The notes under the pieces: model-generated
Database searches by the model: none
What the model was told of the DNA's origin: nothing
Seen by the model: the letters and a program-made list of their open reading frames with translations, nothing else
Assembly: GCF_965200585.1 (NCBI RefSeq)
Contig: NZ_OZ241361.1
Reading direction: 5' to 3' (one strand)
From: Bacterioplanoides sp965200585
Lineage (GTDB): Bacteria; Pseudomonadota; Gammaproteobacteria; Pseudomonadales; Oceanobacteraceae
Length of the DNA stretch: 64,000 bases
Made by a program: the position numbers and the translations under genes
Part shown: positions 44,092-52,900 of the stretch, one piece after another
Position numbering within the stretch: the first letter of the stretch is position 1
Layout: every line of letters starts with the position of its first letter

Positions 44092-44702
44092 ATACCACTA
44101 TGATCGGCATTGTTGATTATGGAGCTGGTAATCACCGTTCTGTCACCAGTGCTGTGCATTCGTTAGGTTACCGAACCCGTATGATTCGTAGCGCTGAAGA
44201 TATTAGCGGTATCGATTTATTGCTGTTGCCTGGGGTTGGAGCCTTTGTAACGGCCATGTCAGAAATACGCGCACTTGGGTTGGATCAGGTATTGCGTCAG
44301 TGGGCATACGAGGGCAAACCCTTGTTAGGTATTTGTTTGGGAATGCAGATGCTGGCAGATGTTTCTTATGAGCACGGTACGACTCGTGGGTTGGAGCTGA
44401 TACCCGGAAAGGTTCAGCCGCTGACTACACCGGATTGGCATATCGGCTGGAACCGTTTGGAAATCACTGAGCAAGGGCAGAGTTTTTTAAAACCTTGTTA
44501 TGGTCAGGATTTTTATTTTAATCATTCATTTGAATTTAATACTTCCGATACCTACGTTATTGCCACCTCACGGCTGAGCCGGCCGCTTGTTGCAGCGGTA
44601 AAACGCGATAATGTCTGCGGCTTACAATTTCATCCTGAAAAAAGTCAGGCGGCGGGGAAAAACATCCTGAAAATAACCATCGACGAGTTGCTATATGCTT
44701 AG
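44088..44702 (+). CDS. hisH: HisH-like glutamine amidotransferase (imidazole glycerol phosphate synthase-type)
   Basis: A 204-residue class I glutaminase with the full triad: Cys83 in GICLGMQ, His182 and Glu184 in QFHPEKSQ. In O-antigen loci a second HisH (HisH2) releases ammonia for a WbpG-type amidotransferase rather than for histidine synthesis; position between two such enzymes and the HisF-like gene supports that here. No other his genes are present. It overlaps both neighbours (4 and 8 bases). Confidence 0.9.
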   Translation: MNTTMIGIVDYGAGNHRSVTSAVHSLGYRTRMIRSAEDISGIDLLLLPGVGAFVTAMSEIRALGLDQVLRQWAYEGKPLLGICLGMQMLADVSYEHGTTRGLELIPGKVQPLTTPDWHIGWNRLEITEQGQSFLKPCYGQDFYFNHSFEFNTSDTYVIATSRLSRPLVAAVKRDNVCGLQFHPEKSQAAGKNILKITIDELLYA

Positions 44703-45522
44703 GAAGCGCATTATTGGCGTAGTAACCATTCGCCAGGGCTTGGTTGTTCAATCTTTTGGATACCGAAAGTATCTACCGGTTGGTGATCCTTTGTGTGTGG
44801 TTGAAAATCTGGATCGCTGGGGCGTGGATGAAATATTGCTTCAGGTAATTGATCGCAATGGCACTCATGGTATGCAGGGACAGGTGCAAGGGCATAGTCA
44901 AGGAGAGGGGCAGGCACAAGGGCCCGATTTCGACCTGCTACAACAGTTAGCTAAAGCAGGGATCAGCACGCCACTTTGTTATTGTGGTGGCATCCGTGAC
45001 GAAAATGATGCCACTCAGGTTATTAAATATGGAGCGGATCGTATTGCCGTGGATGCCTTATTACATGATGACCCGGATGCAGTATCAAAGATTTCGTTAA
45101 AGCTGGGGGCTCAGGCTGTTATTGCCGTGATGCCGGTTCAGAATACCGAGCAGGGGTATCAGTGGTTTAACTACCGCAGTCAACAATCAACGCCAGTGAG
45201 TACATCGGTCATCGAGCTGCTCAATAATAAACATGTATCTGAACTGATGTTGGTTGATGTCGCTAATGAAGGAAAAAAAGAAGCCTTTGATAACTGCATT
45301 ATTTCTGCTTTTGATCAGATTACAACGCCTAAAATACTGTTTGGTGGAATCAGTGAGGCTCATCAGTTTCAGGCAATATTATCGGATGATCGTGTTTCAG
45401 CGGCAGCCTGCGGTAATTTTCTTAACTATTCAGAACATGCCGTGCAGGCTATTAAAGCCGAGCTTGATGATATATCAATTCGTTTTCCTGGCTATCAACA
45501 GGGAGGTGGATTATGTCTGTAA
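44695..45522 (+). CDS. hisF: HisF-like ammonia-channel subunit
   Basis: A 275-residue HisF-type TIM barrel. It lacks the catalytic Asp of histidine-pathway HisF near residue 11: the strand reads GVVTIRQG, with Thr at that position. This fits the HisF2 role of binding HisH and channelling ammonia to the amidotransferase. Residues about 59-77 form an unusual Gln/Gly-rich insert (GMQGQVQGHSQGEGQAQG) made of QG steps. CGGIRDENDATQVIKYGADRIAVDALL and LFGGISEAHQF are the conserved phosphate-site-like strands. It overlaps the next gene by 10 bases. Confidence 0.87.
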   Translation: MLRKRIIGVVTIRQGLVVQSFGYRKYLPVGDPLCVVENLDRWGVDEILLQVIDRNGTHGMQGQVQGHSQGEGQAQGPDFDLLQQLAKAGISTPLCYCGGIRDENDATQVIKYGADRIAVDALLHDDPDAVSKISLKLGAQAVIAVMPVQNTEQGYQWFNYRSQQSTPVSTSVIELLNNKHVSELMLVDVANEGKKEAFDNCIISAFDQITTPKILFGGISEAHQFQAILSDDRVSAAACGNFLNYSEHAVQAIKAELDDISIRFPGYQQGGGLCL

Positions 45523-46715
45523 ATACAATGCAGAGCTGTAAACGCTGTTTGTATCAAGCGGATCATGCACTTGGGTTGGTGATTGATGATCAGGGTATTT
45601 GCAGCGGCTGTCGTATTCATGAAGAGAAAGATGCACTGGATTGGCAGCATCGTTGGTCTTTGCTGGAGCAGTTAGTCCAGCCTTATCGTTCATCCGATAC
45701 ACGCCATTATGACTGCATTGTACCAGTGACGGGCGCTCAGGATTCTTATTATATACTTCACCTTGTAAAAAACCGGTTGAAGATGAATCCATTATTAGTC
45801 ACTTATAACAAATATTGGAATACACCGTTAGGCATCAGAAATTTAGCCAACCTGAGAATAAAATTTAACTGCGACATCGTTATTCAGAATGTTAACCCAC
45901 TTGCGGTAAAAAAGATTACTAAAGAAACACTTCGTAAGTTCGGCAGTTTGTACTGGCACTGCCTTTCCGGACAAACCGTGTTTCCGGTTCAGACCGCAGT
46001 GCGTTATCAAATCCCTTTAATCATCTGGGGCGCACATCAAGGTATGGAGCAAGTAGGCATGTTCTCTCACGAACATGAAGTTGAAATGACCCGGCGCTAT
46101 CGCAAAGATCACGACTTGATGGGACATGAAGCTGATGACTTATTGAGTGTGTTTAATACTCTGACTGAGGGTGATATCTGGCAATATCGTTACCCGGATG
46201 ATCACTCTTTGAATAGAGTGGGGGTGCGTGGTATTTACTTGAATAACTATGTTCGCTGGGACCCTCTGGCCCAACATAAAAAAATGGTGGATTTATACGA
46301 TTATCAAGGAGCTTCCTTTAATCGAACTTTTGATACCTATGACCATGTTGATTGTTATAACTATATGGATCTTCATGATCGTATCAAAGGAATGAAATGT
46401 GGTTATTCGAAAGTGACAGATCAACTATCACGTGAGATTCGCCATGGACGAATCTCACGTGATCAGGCTTTAATCGCCAATAAATTTTACGGCTGTCAAT
46501 CAACCAAATACGAAGATCTTCTTCTGGATTGGTTGGATATTGATCAGGCTGGCTTGGAATTTGTATTACATCAGTTTGATCAGGAAAAGCAATCAGATGG
46601 GGAGAATAATAGAGATTACTCCCTGGGAGAAGTGACTGAACTTCTACAGGAAGCAACGCAGCTATCTATGGATCGGAAAGATCAATACATAACCATTGGG
46701 AAAGGAATAAAATAA
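45513..46715 (+). CDS. N-acetyl sugar amidotransferase family protein (second copy)
   Basis: A 400-residue paralogue of the PseA/WbpG-type enzyme upstream, sharing the zinc knuckle (Cys9, Cys12, Cys30, Cys33) and the C-terminal CGYSKVTDQLSREIRHGRISR block. At the PP-loop it reads TGAQDS (73-78) instead of SGGKDS, so ATP-pyrophosphatase activity is either modified or lost. The two copies flank hisH-hisF, suggesting a heteromeric complex or two amidinated positions. The coding sequence holds a perfect 15-bp inverted repeat at 46427-46463. Confidence 0.83.
   Translation: MSVNTMQSCKRCLYQADHALGLVIDDQGICSGCRIHEEKDALDWQHRWSLLEQLVQPYRSSDTRHYDCIVPVTGAQDSYYILHLVKNRLKMNPLLVTYNKYWNTPLGIRNLANLRIKFNCDIVIQNVNPLAVKKITKETLRKFGSLYWHCLSGQTVFPVQTAVRYQIPLIIWGAHQGMEQVGMFSHEHEVEMTRRYRKDHDLMGHEADDLLSVFNTLTEGDIWQYRYPDDHSLNRVGVRGIYLNNYVRWDPLAQHKKMVDLYDYQGASFNRTFDTYDHVDCYNYMDLHDRIKGMKCGYSKVTDQLSREIRHGRISRDQALIANKFYGCQSTKYEDLLLDWLDIDQAGLEFVLHQFDQEKQSDGENNRDYSLGEVTELLQEATQLSMDRKDQYITIGKGIK
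46427..46463. repeat. Perfect 15-bp inverted repeat inside a coding region
   Basis: ATCACGTGAGATTCG (46427-46441) and CGAATCTCACGTGAT (46449-46463) are exact inverted copies around CCATGGA, in the region coding for the conserved REIRHGRISRDQ segment. Could be chance given conserved Arg/Ile/Ser codons, a protein-binding site, or an mRNA hairpin. Confidence 0.85.
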
Positions 46716-46725
46716 GAGGCCTTAT

Positions 46726-47664
46726 ATGGAAGATTTAATATCAGAGCGCAGCCAGACTGCTGATAAAACTCGTAATATTTATGAGAAACAACATAATATG
46801 TATTTGAAAGACGATGTTCTGTTTAATCGTTTTTTGAAAATGTATTCAGATCTTTCCTATTACCATCTTGAGGATGATGACCTTAATGGTAAAAGTATTC
46901 TGGATGCTGGTTGTGGTAACACAGCTTACTTTCAACTGGCAATGCATCGGTTTGGTGTGAAGAGTCAAACATGCCTTGAGCTGGGGGATAACTGGATAAA
47001 ACCACTTCAGGAAAAATTGAGTCAGTTTGATGTTCCGTTGCAATCGATGCGGTTTGTTCCTGGCAGTACTGACTCGCTTCCTTTTGAAAATGAAGAGTTT
47101 GATTTTGTATCAAGTAATGGTGTTCTGGTTCATTTAAATGATACCGATCAGGCAGGAAAATCTTTCGAAGAATTAGCAAGGGTCACGAAATCAGGTGGTC
47201 ATCTTTATGTTGTTCTTGGTACTACTGGCGGATTGTTTGAGGAAGAAGTGTTTCCTGCTGTGCGGCGCTTCTATAATAAAAATGAGACTTTTAAAAATCT
47301 GGTAGATAATATTTCGCCGGAGTTGATTCAGAAGCTTTTGGGCCAGCATGAGAAGGTAACAAACGAACATGCTGATGAAAAAGTTAACTATGAAAAATTT
47401 GCACAGCTGTTTGATTATGATTTCTGCGCTTTTCTTCAGAATGTGATTCAGGCTCCGACACGTTATTGTACCGACCTCGACGAAAACTGGGTTCGTAAGA
47501 TGTTTGCAGATCATGGTTTTGAAGAACCCAAGCGTTGTCGGCGCTTTGTTCAGCGGAAGAATATCCGAAAACACTTTGCAGCATTGCACTATGATATGAC
47601 TTCGACTATGTCTCAGATTCTTTACGGTAATGGCAATATGGAGTGGATTGCTAAGAAAAAGTAA
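46726..47664 (+). CDS. Class I SAM-dependent methyltransferase
   Basis: A 312-residue methyltransferase with the SAM-binding start ILDAGCGNTAYFQLAM near 61-76, an acidic strand end (CLELGDNW), and DFVSSNGVLVHLNDTDQAGKSFEELARVTKSGGHLYVVLGT covering the later motifs. The C-terminal part is family-specific and might recognise the sugar. It is the last gene of the operon and is followed by a strong terminator. O- or N-methylation of the nonulosonic acid is inferred from position; methylated Pse derivatives are known on flagellins. Confidence 0.8.
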   Translation: MEDLISERSQTADKTRNIYEKQHNMYLKDDVLFNRFLKMYSDLSYYHLEDDDLNGKSILDAGCGNTAYFQLAMHRFGVKSQTCLELGDNWIKPLQEKLSQFDVPLQSMRFVPGSTDSLPFENEEFDFVSSNGVLVHLNDTDQAGKSFEELARVTKSGGHLYVVLGTTGGLFEEEVFPAVRRFYNKNETFKNLVDNISPELIQKLLGQHEKVTNEHADEKVNYEKFAQLFDYDFCAFLQNVIQAPTRYCTDLDENWVRKMFADHGFEEPKRCRRFVQRKNIRKHFAALHYDMTSTMSQILYGNGNMEWIAKKK

Positions 47665-47671
47665 AAATAGC

Positions 47672-47708
47672 ATGCCTGCATGTCAAATCACATGCAGGCA
47701 TTTTTTTT
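47672..47708 (+). terminator. Terminator of the glycan operon
   Basis: ATGCCTGCATGT (47672-47683) pairs perfectly with ACATGCAGGCAT (47690-47701), then eight T. It abuts the stop of the convergent Maf gene and may act on both strands. Confidence 0.9.
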
Positions 47709-49749
47709 ATTCGTGATAGAGAATTTCATTGCCAACAATATCGTCTCTAATCCATGGGTCGCTATTATCAGGATAGTCTTTAGATGTTATTTTCTTAAAG
47801 TGATCTGGTGCATCTTTTAAAAAACTACGGAATGAATCCTTCCATAATTCTATAAAAGCTTCTTTTTCTTCCTTTTTTCTGATTGATACAGATATAGTTG
47901 CTCCTGTATGTAAGTAATGCCATATGCTTCCTCTTAATGAGAAAATGTAACGTCCATAACGTGCTTGCAATCTTCCTAGCATATGATTGTTCATTTGATG
48001 AGCTGCGATGAATAGTGTTCGTATGTCTGAGGAATCAACGACTCCTATAAATGATGAGAGTTCTTTACACATTTTTTTGAAGATATAATTTAATTCAGAA
48101 ATTTTATCGCTTAGGAATTTTTTGTCTAAAGTTCCTCCTATGAAAGGGTTGGTTTTATCTTCGTCTTTCTCATTTTTTGAGATTGATAATATTTCTTTTG
48201 CTTTTTGTGGTTCGATGTAGTAAGAGCCTCTTATTCTTGCTCCTGATGAGCAATTATGAAACTCAATATCTGGATTTGCGATAATGCAGTTTTCCACTGT
48301 TTTTCTGGATGTTGTATACATGGAAATTGAATATATTTTAGATCCAAATACTGATTCGACTTCCATTATTTCGTCAAATGTCTGGTTGATTTCTTTCTGG
48401 ATGTTTTCGCTCAAATTATCTGAATAATAAACACTGGATTTGGAGTGGTGTTTTTCTTTCTCCCAAAAACCAAAATCCATTCCATAGAGCATGATTCTGG
48501 AGAATCCAAGTTTGGAAGCAATAGCAACACCTGTATTTGTACAGGTCGGTGTTGTAAATACAACTACTTCATTGTTATCAATAAATGCATCGGCTAGCGG
48601 TGTTGAATCTTTAAAGAAATATACTTTGTTTTTGAATATGTCAAATACATTAGGAGGGAGTTGTACGGCACCAACTAATAAAGTGTTATTGTGGAAATCT
48701 TTATTTTCTATTGATACTAAATGCTCGTAAGTCAGCATGTGAGATTCAATTTCCACTTGTATGTCTGGTACAAGTCCTTCTTTTATTAGTGTGTGTACTG
48801 CTGTGCCGCAGGAAATTAAGGTGATTTTTTCGCGGTTCTCAATGATTTCATTGATGCGCGAGTCCAAAGAAGGGCCTCCGCCGACAATGACTGCAGTTTT
48901 TCCTTTGTTTATTTTTTCTTTTGATAATTTTGGGATTCCTTTGGCTATGTTGTGAAAAGCGTTGTTGTATTGGTTTATTTCATCGTCATAATAACCCCAT
49001 TGGTTGAGGAAATAATGCATATCTTCACTGATTCTTGATATGATTTTGGAGTACTTGTCACTTCTCTGGTGATTGTAGAATAATGAGAAAGAAGGGAAGC
49101 TAGGGCCGCAGTTTATTAATTTGTTCCAAAGGATAATTCCGTTGTCGTAGCTGTTTACATCTGGTGAAAATGAAAGAATGATGTCGAGTGTTCTACCTTT
49201 GTTCTCTGTTTTTCGAAACAGTATTTCCCAATCTGTTACATATAGGCTAGCGTAGAAATACTCAGGCTCTGGCTCGAAAATAATAATGTTCTGAATATCT
49301 GATTGTTCCACCATTTTTTGGATATGCAAACCAAGGCCGCATCCGATGAAGACCATAAGCGGATAAAAATCTGGAAGAAGATAATTTCCGTTCATGATTG
49401 TTCCCTCTGGGGTAGAATTCACAAGCTTATTGATTCTTTTGCAAAAGAACCGATGGTATTCAAGCTCTCCTTTTTGTGGCGGCGCTACTGTCCTTATGTG
49501 CGTGCCGGGTTTGAAGTCCTTTAAGTAATGATTAACTTCTGTTTGTGCATAGGCTTGGGCATCTCCCTGATACAGAGGGGTATTGCCATCTAAAATGTCT
49601 AGCTTGCCAGTTTTGGTGTCGATATTCAGAGTAAGGTGTTCAAACGTTACACTTTTTACGACTTGAAACAGGCCAGGTTGATGACCTTTGAAGTATTGCA
49701 GGTTTTTTTCTTTCAGCTGCATTGCTTTCTGGATATATGGGTTGGTCAT
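47707..49749 (-). CDS. Motility-associated factor (Maf) glycosyltransferase, DUF115/MptE-like
   Basis: A 680-residue protein of the Maf family, which attaches pseudaminic or legionaminic acid from its CMP form to flagellin Ser/Thr. It starts at ATG 49749 (MTNPYIQKAMQLKEKN); an in-frame extension upstream overlaps the flagellin promoter and is unlikely. The central KTAVIVGGGPSLDSRINEI segment (near residue 285) and MLYGMDFGFWEKEKHH are typical of the MptE-like (DUF115) core, flanked by Maf-specific N- and C-terminal regions. By eye it is clearly more AT-rich than the genes around it, suggesting separate acquisition. It is divergent from flagellin and convergent with the glycan operon. Confidence 0.88.
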   Translation of the reverse strand: MTNPYIQKAMQLKEKNLQYFKGHQPGLFQVVKSVTFEHLTLNIDTKTGKLDILDGNTPLYQGDAQAYAQTEVNHYLKDFKPGTHIRTVAPPQKGELEYHRFFCKRINKLVNSTPEGTIMNGNYLLPDFYPLMVFIGCGLGLHIQKMVEQSDIQNIIIFEPEPEYFYASLYVTDWEILFRKTENKGRTLDIILSFSPDVNSYDNGIILWNKLINCGPSFPSFSLFYNHQRSDKYSKIISRISEDMHYFLNQWGYYDDEINQYNNAFHNIAKGIPKLSKEKINKGKTAVIVGGGPSLDSRINEIIENREKITLISCGTAVHTLIKEGLVPDIQVEIESHMLTYEHLVSIENKDFHNNTLLVGAVQLPPNVFDIFKNKVYFFKDSTPLADAFIDNNEVVVFTTPTCTNTGVAIASKLGFSRIMLYGMDFGFWEKEKHHSKSSVYYSDNLSENIQKEINQTFDEIMEVESVFGSKIYSISMYTTSRKTVENCIIANPDIEFHNCSSGARIRGSYYIEPQKAKEILSISKNEKDEDKTNPFIGGTLDKKFLSDKISELNYIFKKMCKELSSFIGVVDSSDIRTLFIAAHQMNNHMLGRLQARYGRYIFSLRGSIWHYLHTGATISVSIRKKEEKEAFIELWKDSFRSFLKDAPDHFKKITSKDYPDNSDPWIRDDIVGNEILYHE

Positions 49750-49839
49750 CGCCAGTTTCTCGTCAATAAAAAAACAAAATAAATGCAATTTGTATGCCTC
49801 TTTTTTTCTGTGCGGTGGCAAAAAGATCGAAAAAAATAT

Positions 49840-49866
49840 TAAAGCTATCTTCTTACTTGCCGTTAA
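49840..49866 (+). promoter_or_regulatory. Sigma-28 (FliA) promoter of flagellin
   Basis: TAAAGCTA (49840-49847), 11 bases, then GCCGTTAA (49859-49866) match the FliA consensus TAAAGTTT-N11-GCCGATAA in spacing and in nearly every key base. The flagellin ATG lies 75 bases downstream behind AAAGGAGA. This places flagellin in the late (FliA-dependent) class. Confidence 0.9.
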
Positions 49867-49940
49867 CAAGGTTGTAACGAACTAAGTTGAGCCCCGCATC
49901 GTGGGCATTGGTCACCTCAGGTGGCAAAGGAGACGAAGCT

Positions 49941-52900
49941 ATGCCTCAAATTATTAATACCAATATTGCCTCGATTAACGCCCAGCGTAACCTCGACCGA
50001 TCGCAGTCTGATAACCAACAAGCGTTGCAGCGTTTGTCTTCAGGCTTGCGTATTAACAGTGCGAGAGATGATGCGGCGGGTCTGGCAATTTCGACTCGTT
50101 TTACCTCTCAGATTAATGGTCTGAGTGTGGCAACCCGAAACGCAGGTGATGGTATCGCACTGGCTCAAACGGCCGAAGGTGCTTTAGGTTCCATTAACGA
50201 TAACTTACAGCGTATTCGTGAGCTGGCGGTTCAGTCGGCGAACGCCACCAACTCTGATGTTGACCGTGATGCGCTGCAGTCTGAGGTTGATCAGCTGGTT
50301 GCTGAGATTACCCGGACTTCCGAAGAAACCGACTTTAACGGCCGTAACCTGCTGGATGGCTCATTTGCCGCCACCTTCCAGATTGGTGCTAACGCGGGTC
50401 AAACCGTAGATATTTCCATTGCTGAGTTAACTGCAGATAGGCTGGGTTCTTCTTCTCAGTCAGGACTTAGTGCGCAAGGAACGGATAATGCTTTGGGAAA
50501 TGGTGATTTAAATATTAATGGTGTTGCAATTAGTGCCTCTCGTGCTTCAGATGATACAGCATCGACGTCTAATAATTCGGCATCAGCCATTTCAAAAGTA
50601 GCGGCGATCAACCGTTTTTCTGATGAAACCGGTGTTACTGCGTTTGTTAATGATAATGTGGCAGCAGGTACTCAGCAGCAAACCGTAGCTGGTGGCTCGG
50701 GCACTTTCACGCTAAACGGGGTTGATATCTCTTTCTCAACCAGTAGCGATGCGGCGCAAACTCGTGCTGGTATTACTCAGGCTATCAATGCAGTTGCTGA
50801 GCAGACTGGTATTCAAGCTGTTGATACTGATAACGCTGCGACCGGTATTAATTTGGTAGCAGAAGATGGTCGAAATATTGATATTTCATTTGATACTGCG
50901 GATCTTAGTGGTGGCTTAACTGCTGCTAACTTTGCCGCGGCTACCGGTCTTGCTGGTGGTGCAGTTGACTTGGATGGTACTAATCCTGGTACTGTGTTTG
51001 GGAATACCTATGAAGGTGGTTACACCTTGATTGCTGACGGCGACCGTAACTCCATTGAAATTAGTGGTGGTAATGGTACAGGTCGGGGTGATCTTGCCAA
51101 TGCCGGTTTAACTGAAGGTACGTTTGATCGTGGTGTTGCAACTAGTGTGACAGCAGCCCAAACAAGTACTGAGGGAACTGCAAGTACTGCTAGTGGTAGT
51201 CTGAATGGAGCGATTAGCAGAACAGATTCTGGCGGCTCCTTTATTTCTTTAACCGGTGCTACTGTAACTAGCCTTGTCACTTCGACAGCCACCGCTGCTC
51301 AGGTTACAGCTTCACAAGCTTCGTTAACTATCTCTGATGGTAGAGCCTCTACTGCAGTTGTATTTACAAACACTAGTGGTAACACCAGTATTGCAGAATA
51401 TGCTTTCCAGGCAGATGCTGCCAGAGGCGCCAATGAAGTCAACTTCTTTGAGCAGGGTACCTTTGACATTGGTGGTCTCGGAGCTGGTGCCGCAGGTACT
51501 GGTGGTGCGAGCTTCCTTCTTGGTGGTGTCAATATCAGTGTTGTCGGGACCAGTGCTGAAGCCCGTGCTGAGAGTGTACTGAATGCAATTAATTCTTCAG
51601 ACTTCTCAACCGCTGTTGGTGCAACCGGTTATGTTAATGCTGAGTTGAATTCTGCGGGTGATACAGTATCTATTACAGTACGTAATGAAACCTCAACTTC
51701 TTTGGCTGCATCTAACTCTGCAACAACTGGTAGCCAGGTAACTATCGGTGGGGTGACTCTGAATACTGGTGCAAGCGCATCTATTCTGAGTGGTGAGTTA
51801 GGTTTCGAGTCAACTTCAGCCTCTGGTAGTGCTGTCAGTGTAGTTCTTAGTAGTACATCAGGTGAGTTATTAAATGGTGTTACTACTCAAGCCGCTGAAT
51901 CGGTATCTGGTGTGGTGAATACTTCAACTCAGGAAACGAATATCAACGTTAATCTTGGTGGTCAGGATGTTAGTGTTGCTGGTTCTCCGCTACAAGCAGG
52001 CTCTAGTGTTGCCCAGTTAGCAAATGCGGTTAATAGCGTGGATGGTGTGACTGCATTTGAAGAAATCAATTTAACAATCACTGCCAGTACTTTAGAAAGC
52101 GGTGAGTCGCTAAGGATTCAAGCTGGTGCTAACTCGGTTGATATTTCTGCAACAGCTGATAGTGCTGGTAACTTTACATTGGCGCAACTAGCGGATGATG
52201 TTAATGGAGCAACAACAAACGCTAACCTAGATGTCTCGGCTGTTTATGATGCTGATGCTGACTCTATTTCTTTGACTATCCGCAACTTTACCTCTGATAC
52301 AGTGACACTTGATAGTGAGAATGCCGATGGTGCTGGTGTTGTTCTGTCTCAGGGGGGCGGGACTTTTGTCGGTGAGCAGGAGCAAAGTGTTTCCGGCCAG
52401 CTACAGTTTTTCTCTGATGATGGCCGTGATGTCACGGTAACACTTTCGGATCCTCAGGGAACTGGTGGAGAGCTGTTTGCTAATAACAGTGACTCAGCTA
52501 CATTCTCTGGTGTAAATGGCTTGCAGGATGGTGACTTGTTGATTAACGGTGTAACCATCGGTGGGGCTGATGCCGGAGCTGATACAGCCTCTGCAACCAG
52601 AGCATCTGATGGTACGAGGATCCTCTCTTCTGAAAAAGGCCAGTCGGCTATTGCCGTTGCTGCGGCTATTAATGAGGTGGCGGATGAAACTGGTGTTACT
52701 GCAACAGTGAATGCAACTACGGTGACTGGTGGTGATGGAACTAATGCGGTTCCAGGAAGCTTCGAATCCGGTGATCAGGCTGGTTTGTTCATCAACGGTG
52801 TAAACATTGGCGTTGTTACTTTGCAGAATGAAGGTAGCGGTACAACTGTTGATGCCAATCGTGCTCGTGCTGATGCGCTGAACCTGATTAATCAGAATGC

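Noticed and set aside
44088..45522. HisH/HisF as part of a histidine biosynthesis operon
   Set aside because: No other his genes are present, the HisF catalytic Asp is missing, and both neighbours are sugar amidotransferases.
49750..49869. A 40-residue N-terminal extension of the Maf protein
   Set aside because: It is a basic, low-complexity leader across the flagellin promoter region; MTNPYIQKAM at 49749 is a better start.
49887..49940. An 18-residue N-terminal extension of flagellin
   Set aside because: ATG 49941 has an AAAGGAGA site and gives the universal MPQIINTN start; the extension lies in the leader between the sigma-28 promoter and the ATG.
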